Positions 7,160-8,353 of a stretch of DNA of 8,353 nt are shown here, piece after piece (positions within the stretch are counted from its first letter, which is position 1; each line of letters opens with the position of its first letter). The notes under the pieces are model-generated. The model was not told where the DNA came from. It did not search any database and saw only the letters and a program-made list of their open reading frames with translations. Source of the stretch: Streptococcus oralis (GTDB taxonomy: Bacteria; Bacillota; Bacilli; Lactobacillales; Streptococcaceae); the NCBI GenBank assembly GCA_905370255.1, contig CAJPKC010000036.1:1-8353 (forward strand), in the 5' to 3' direction. Made by a program: the position numbers and the translations under genes.

Positions 7160-7768
7160 TTATGGATACATGAGAAATTGATCAATTCGAATTCTATACT
7201 TATAGCCTTCATTTTTTTCAGTATATTCATTTTCTATCGGGTAGACATCAACCCAGAGCTCTCTCCTTTGGCCTTGCAATTTGACTTTATAGCGATAGCC
7301 ATCATCGTATAATCCTACTGTCTCGGTAGTTACGGATTTGAAAGTCGGAAGAGCTTCAATTTCTTTTTTTATAGTCTGGGATAAATTGTAGAGCGCTACT
7401 TGTTGCTCCATTTTTGAAGCTACAGGAATATGAACTGTCACTTCTTCCAAGCGATGTGATTTTGAAAATGTGAAATCTGCTCGACCTGTATAACCATTCA
7501 ATGCAATATTTTCGTAATGATAGAAAAGCCGGCCTGTTTTATAGAAATAAGGATCCCTTGCATGCCAAGTGTCCCGATAGGCGGTTTCCGTTTCTTCTAT
7601 CACTTCATCAGCTTCTCCAAACACTTTTTCAAGAGATTTGAGGGGCATATTGAATGACAGTGACTCAAATAGAATCAATTGTGTCTTTGGAATATGCTGG
7701 CAAGCTGACATACAAAGCAATAAAGCTCCAAGAGCAAGCACAACACTCATTGTTTTTTTTAATCTCAT
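7160..7768 (-). CDS. Lipoprotein of unknown function
   Basis: A 202-residue protein that I do not recognise. It starts with a lipoprotein signal: positive MRLKK, a hydrophobic stretch (8-19) and MSAC with C23 as likely lipidation site. C19 also lies in the segment. The mature part has no membrane segment and alternates short beta-like stretches. The pattern SLEKVFGEADE...YRDTW...RLFYHYENIALNGY...ADFTF...LEEVTVHIP recalls small extracytoplasmic proteins of the BamE/BLIP fold, but that is a weak guess. The ATG has no clear ribosome site before it and lies about 6 bases after a possible -10 box. It stands alone, after the tsaD terminator-like hairpin. No terminator was seen between it and azlC, so readthrough into azlCD is possible. 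Confidence 0.82.
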   Translation of the reverse strand: MRLKKTMSVVLALGALLLCMSACQHIPKTQLILFESLSFNMPLKSLEKVFGEADEVIEETETAYRDTWHARDPYFYKTGRLFYHYENIALNGYTGRADFTFSKSHRLEEVTVHIPVASKMEQQVALYNLSQTIKKEIEALPTFKSVTTETVGLYDDGYRYKVKLQGQRRELWVDVYPIENEYTEKNEGYKYRIRIDQFLMYP

Positions 7769-7774
7769 ATTTCT

Positions 7775-7805
7775 ACTATACTAAAAAACTCGGGCATTTG
7801 TCCAA
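7775..7805 (-). promoter_or_regulatory. Possible promoter of the unknown lipoprotein gene
   Basis: TATAGT (7780-7775) lies 6 bases before the start codon, with TTGGAC (7805-7800) at a long 19-base spacing. If used, transcription would begin at or next to the ATG, giving a leaderless message. This fits the lack of a ribosome site, but the -35 match is poor. Confidence 0.35.
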
Positions 7806-7808
7806 GAT

Positions 7809-7836
7809 AAAAGAGCTAACCCTAGGCTAACTCTTT
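7809..7836 (-). terminator. Terminator hairpin at the end of tsaD
   Basis: The minus strand can pair AAAGAGTTAGCC (7836-7825) with GGTTAGCTCTTT (7821-7810) over a 3-base loop, 12 pairs with two G-U wobbles, ending in a short run of T. The stem takes in two bases of the tsaD stop codon. The U-tract is short and partly in the stem, so efficiency is uncertain. Confidence 0.75.
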
Positions 7837-8353
7837 ATTCCATGGTATCAAAAGCCAGGCTAGGTTTGGCATTTAGCTCCAAGCCTGCAAAGTTTTCTTT
7901 GTTCCACTCGCTGACGCTGGCATAGGCAATCATACCTGCATTGTCTCCACAGAGGCGCAGAGGCGGAATGATAACTTTGACATCGGTAATTTCGGCTGCT
8001 AGGCGTTCTCTAAGACCTTTGTTAGCTGCTACACCACCAGCCACGACTAGGGTTTTAACAGGATATTTCTCCAAGGCCTTCTTGGTTTTTGCCATGAGAA
8101 TATCCATGACAGCTGCTTGGAAGGAAGCAGATAGGTCTTCCTTGGACAAGCTTTCTCCCTTTTGCTCGGCATTGTGGTGAAGATTGATAAAGGCAGACTT
8201 CAAACCTGAGAATGAAAACTCCAGATTATCTTCCTTAATCATAGCACGTGGGAAGTCATACACATCCTGACCTTGATGAGCCAACTCGTCAATCTCACGA
8301 CCTGCTGGATAGGTCAAGCCCATGACACGTCCAACCTTATCATAGGCTTCACC
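7835..8353 (-). CDS. tsaD: TsaD, tRNA N6-adenosine threonylcarbamoyltransferase (C-terminal half)
   Basis: The last 172 codons of tsaD; the gene runs off the right edge, and roughly half of a protein of about 336 residues is missing. TsaD (formerly Gcp/YgjD) transfers the threonylcarbamoyl group to A37 of ANN-decoding tRNAs, working with TsaB and TsaE in the cytoplasm. The fragment opens with [18 protein letters not shown], continues with [10 protein letters not shown], and shows the ASKHA-fold nucleotide motif [12 protein letters not shown] and the [12 protein letters not shown] motif containing the late metal-binding Asp. The HxExH motif of the N-terminal half is out of the window. An internal ATG at 8323 is not the real start, since the frame and the homology continue upstream. 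The C-terminus is intact. Confidence 0.96.
   Translation of the reverse strand, partial: GEAYDKVGRVMGLTYPAGREIDELAHQGQDVYDFPRAMIKEDNLEFSFSGLKSAFINLHHNAEQKGESLSKEDLSASFQAAVMDILMAKTKKALEKYPVKTLVVAGGVAANKGLRERLAAEITDVKVIIPPLRLCGDNAGMIAYASVSEWNKENFAGLELNAKPSLAFDTME

Overview
The window looks like a chromosomal segment of a Streptococcus of the mitis/pneumoniae/oralis group. The evidence is low-GC DNA, a metQ / M20 dipeptidase / metN order matching my memory of pneumococcal gene order, a TsaD fragment, a streptococcal-type LPNTG surface protein and a perfect streptococcal MET-box. Species cannot be fixed from these features. Every supported gene lies on the minus strand, so transcription runs from high to low coordinates; I found no credible plus-strand gene.

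In transcription order: (1) the C-terminal half of tsaD (tRNA t6A synthesis) enters at the right edge and ends in a hairpin that overlaps its stop codon. (2) A small lipoprotein of unknown function follows, with almost no 5' leader. (3) azlC and azlD overlap and encode a branched-chain amino acid exporter; they have their own extended -10 promoter. (4) gshT encodes a solute-binding lipoprotein of the glutathione/cystine type, with no permease beside it and a clear terminator. (5) A large secreted, wall-anchored coiled-coil protein with a CAP domain (SEC10/PgrA type) has a consensus promoter and a strong terminator, but its reading frame is broken near 3421. (6) metQ, preceded by a LysR-type MET-box, leads into an M20 dipeptidase whose end overlaps the start of metN, which leaves the window at the left edge.

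Functionally, most of the window concerns amino acids and thiols: import of methionine (MetQ, MetN), probable import of glutathione or cystine (GshT), cleavage of dipeptides (M20) and export of branched-chain amino acids (AzlCD). The surface-protein gene sits between gshT and metQ as a self-contained unit with its own promoter and terminator, which suggests an accessory insertion into an otherwise metabolic neighbourhood.

The main points for a second look are the frameshift that separates the CAP part from the wall anchor, the MET-box at the usual LysR distance from a candidate metQ promoter, several short perfect inverted repeats in leaders (M20, gshT, azlCD), and the possible leaderless start of the unknown lipoprotein. 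I did not find a clearly new multi-gene system; the evidence does not support claiming one.
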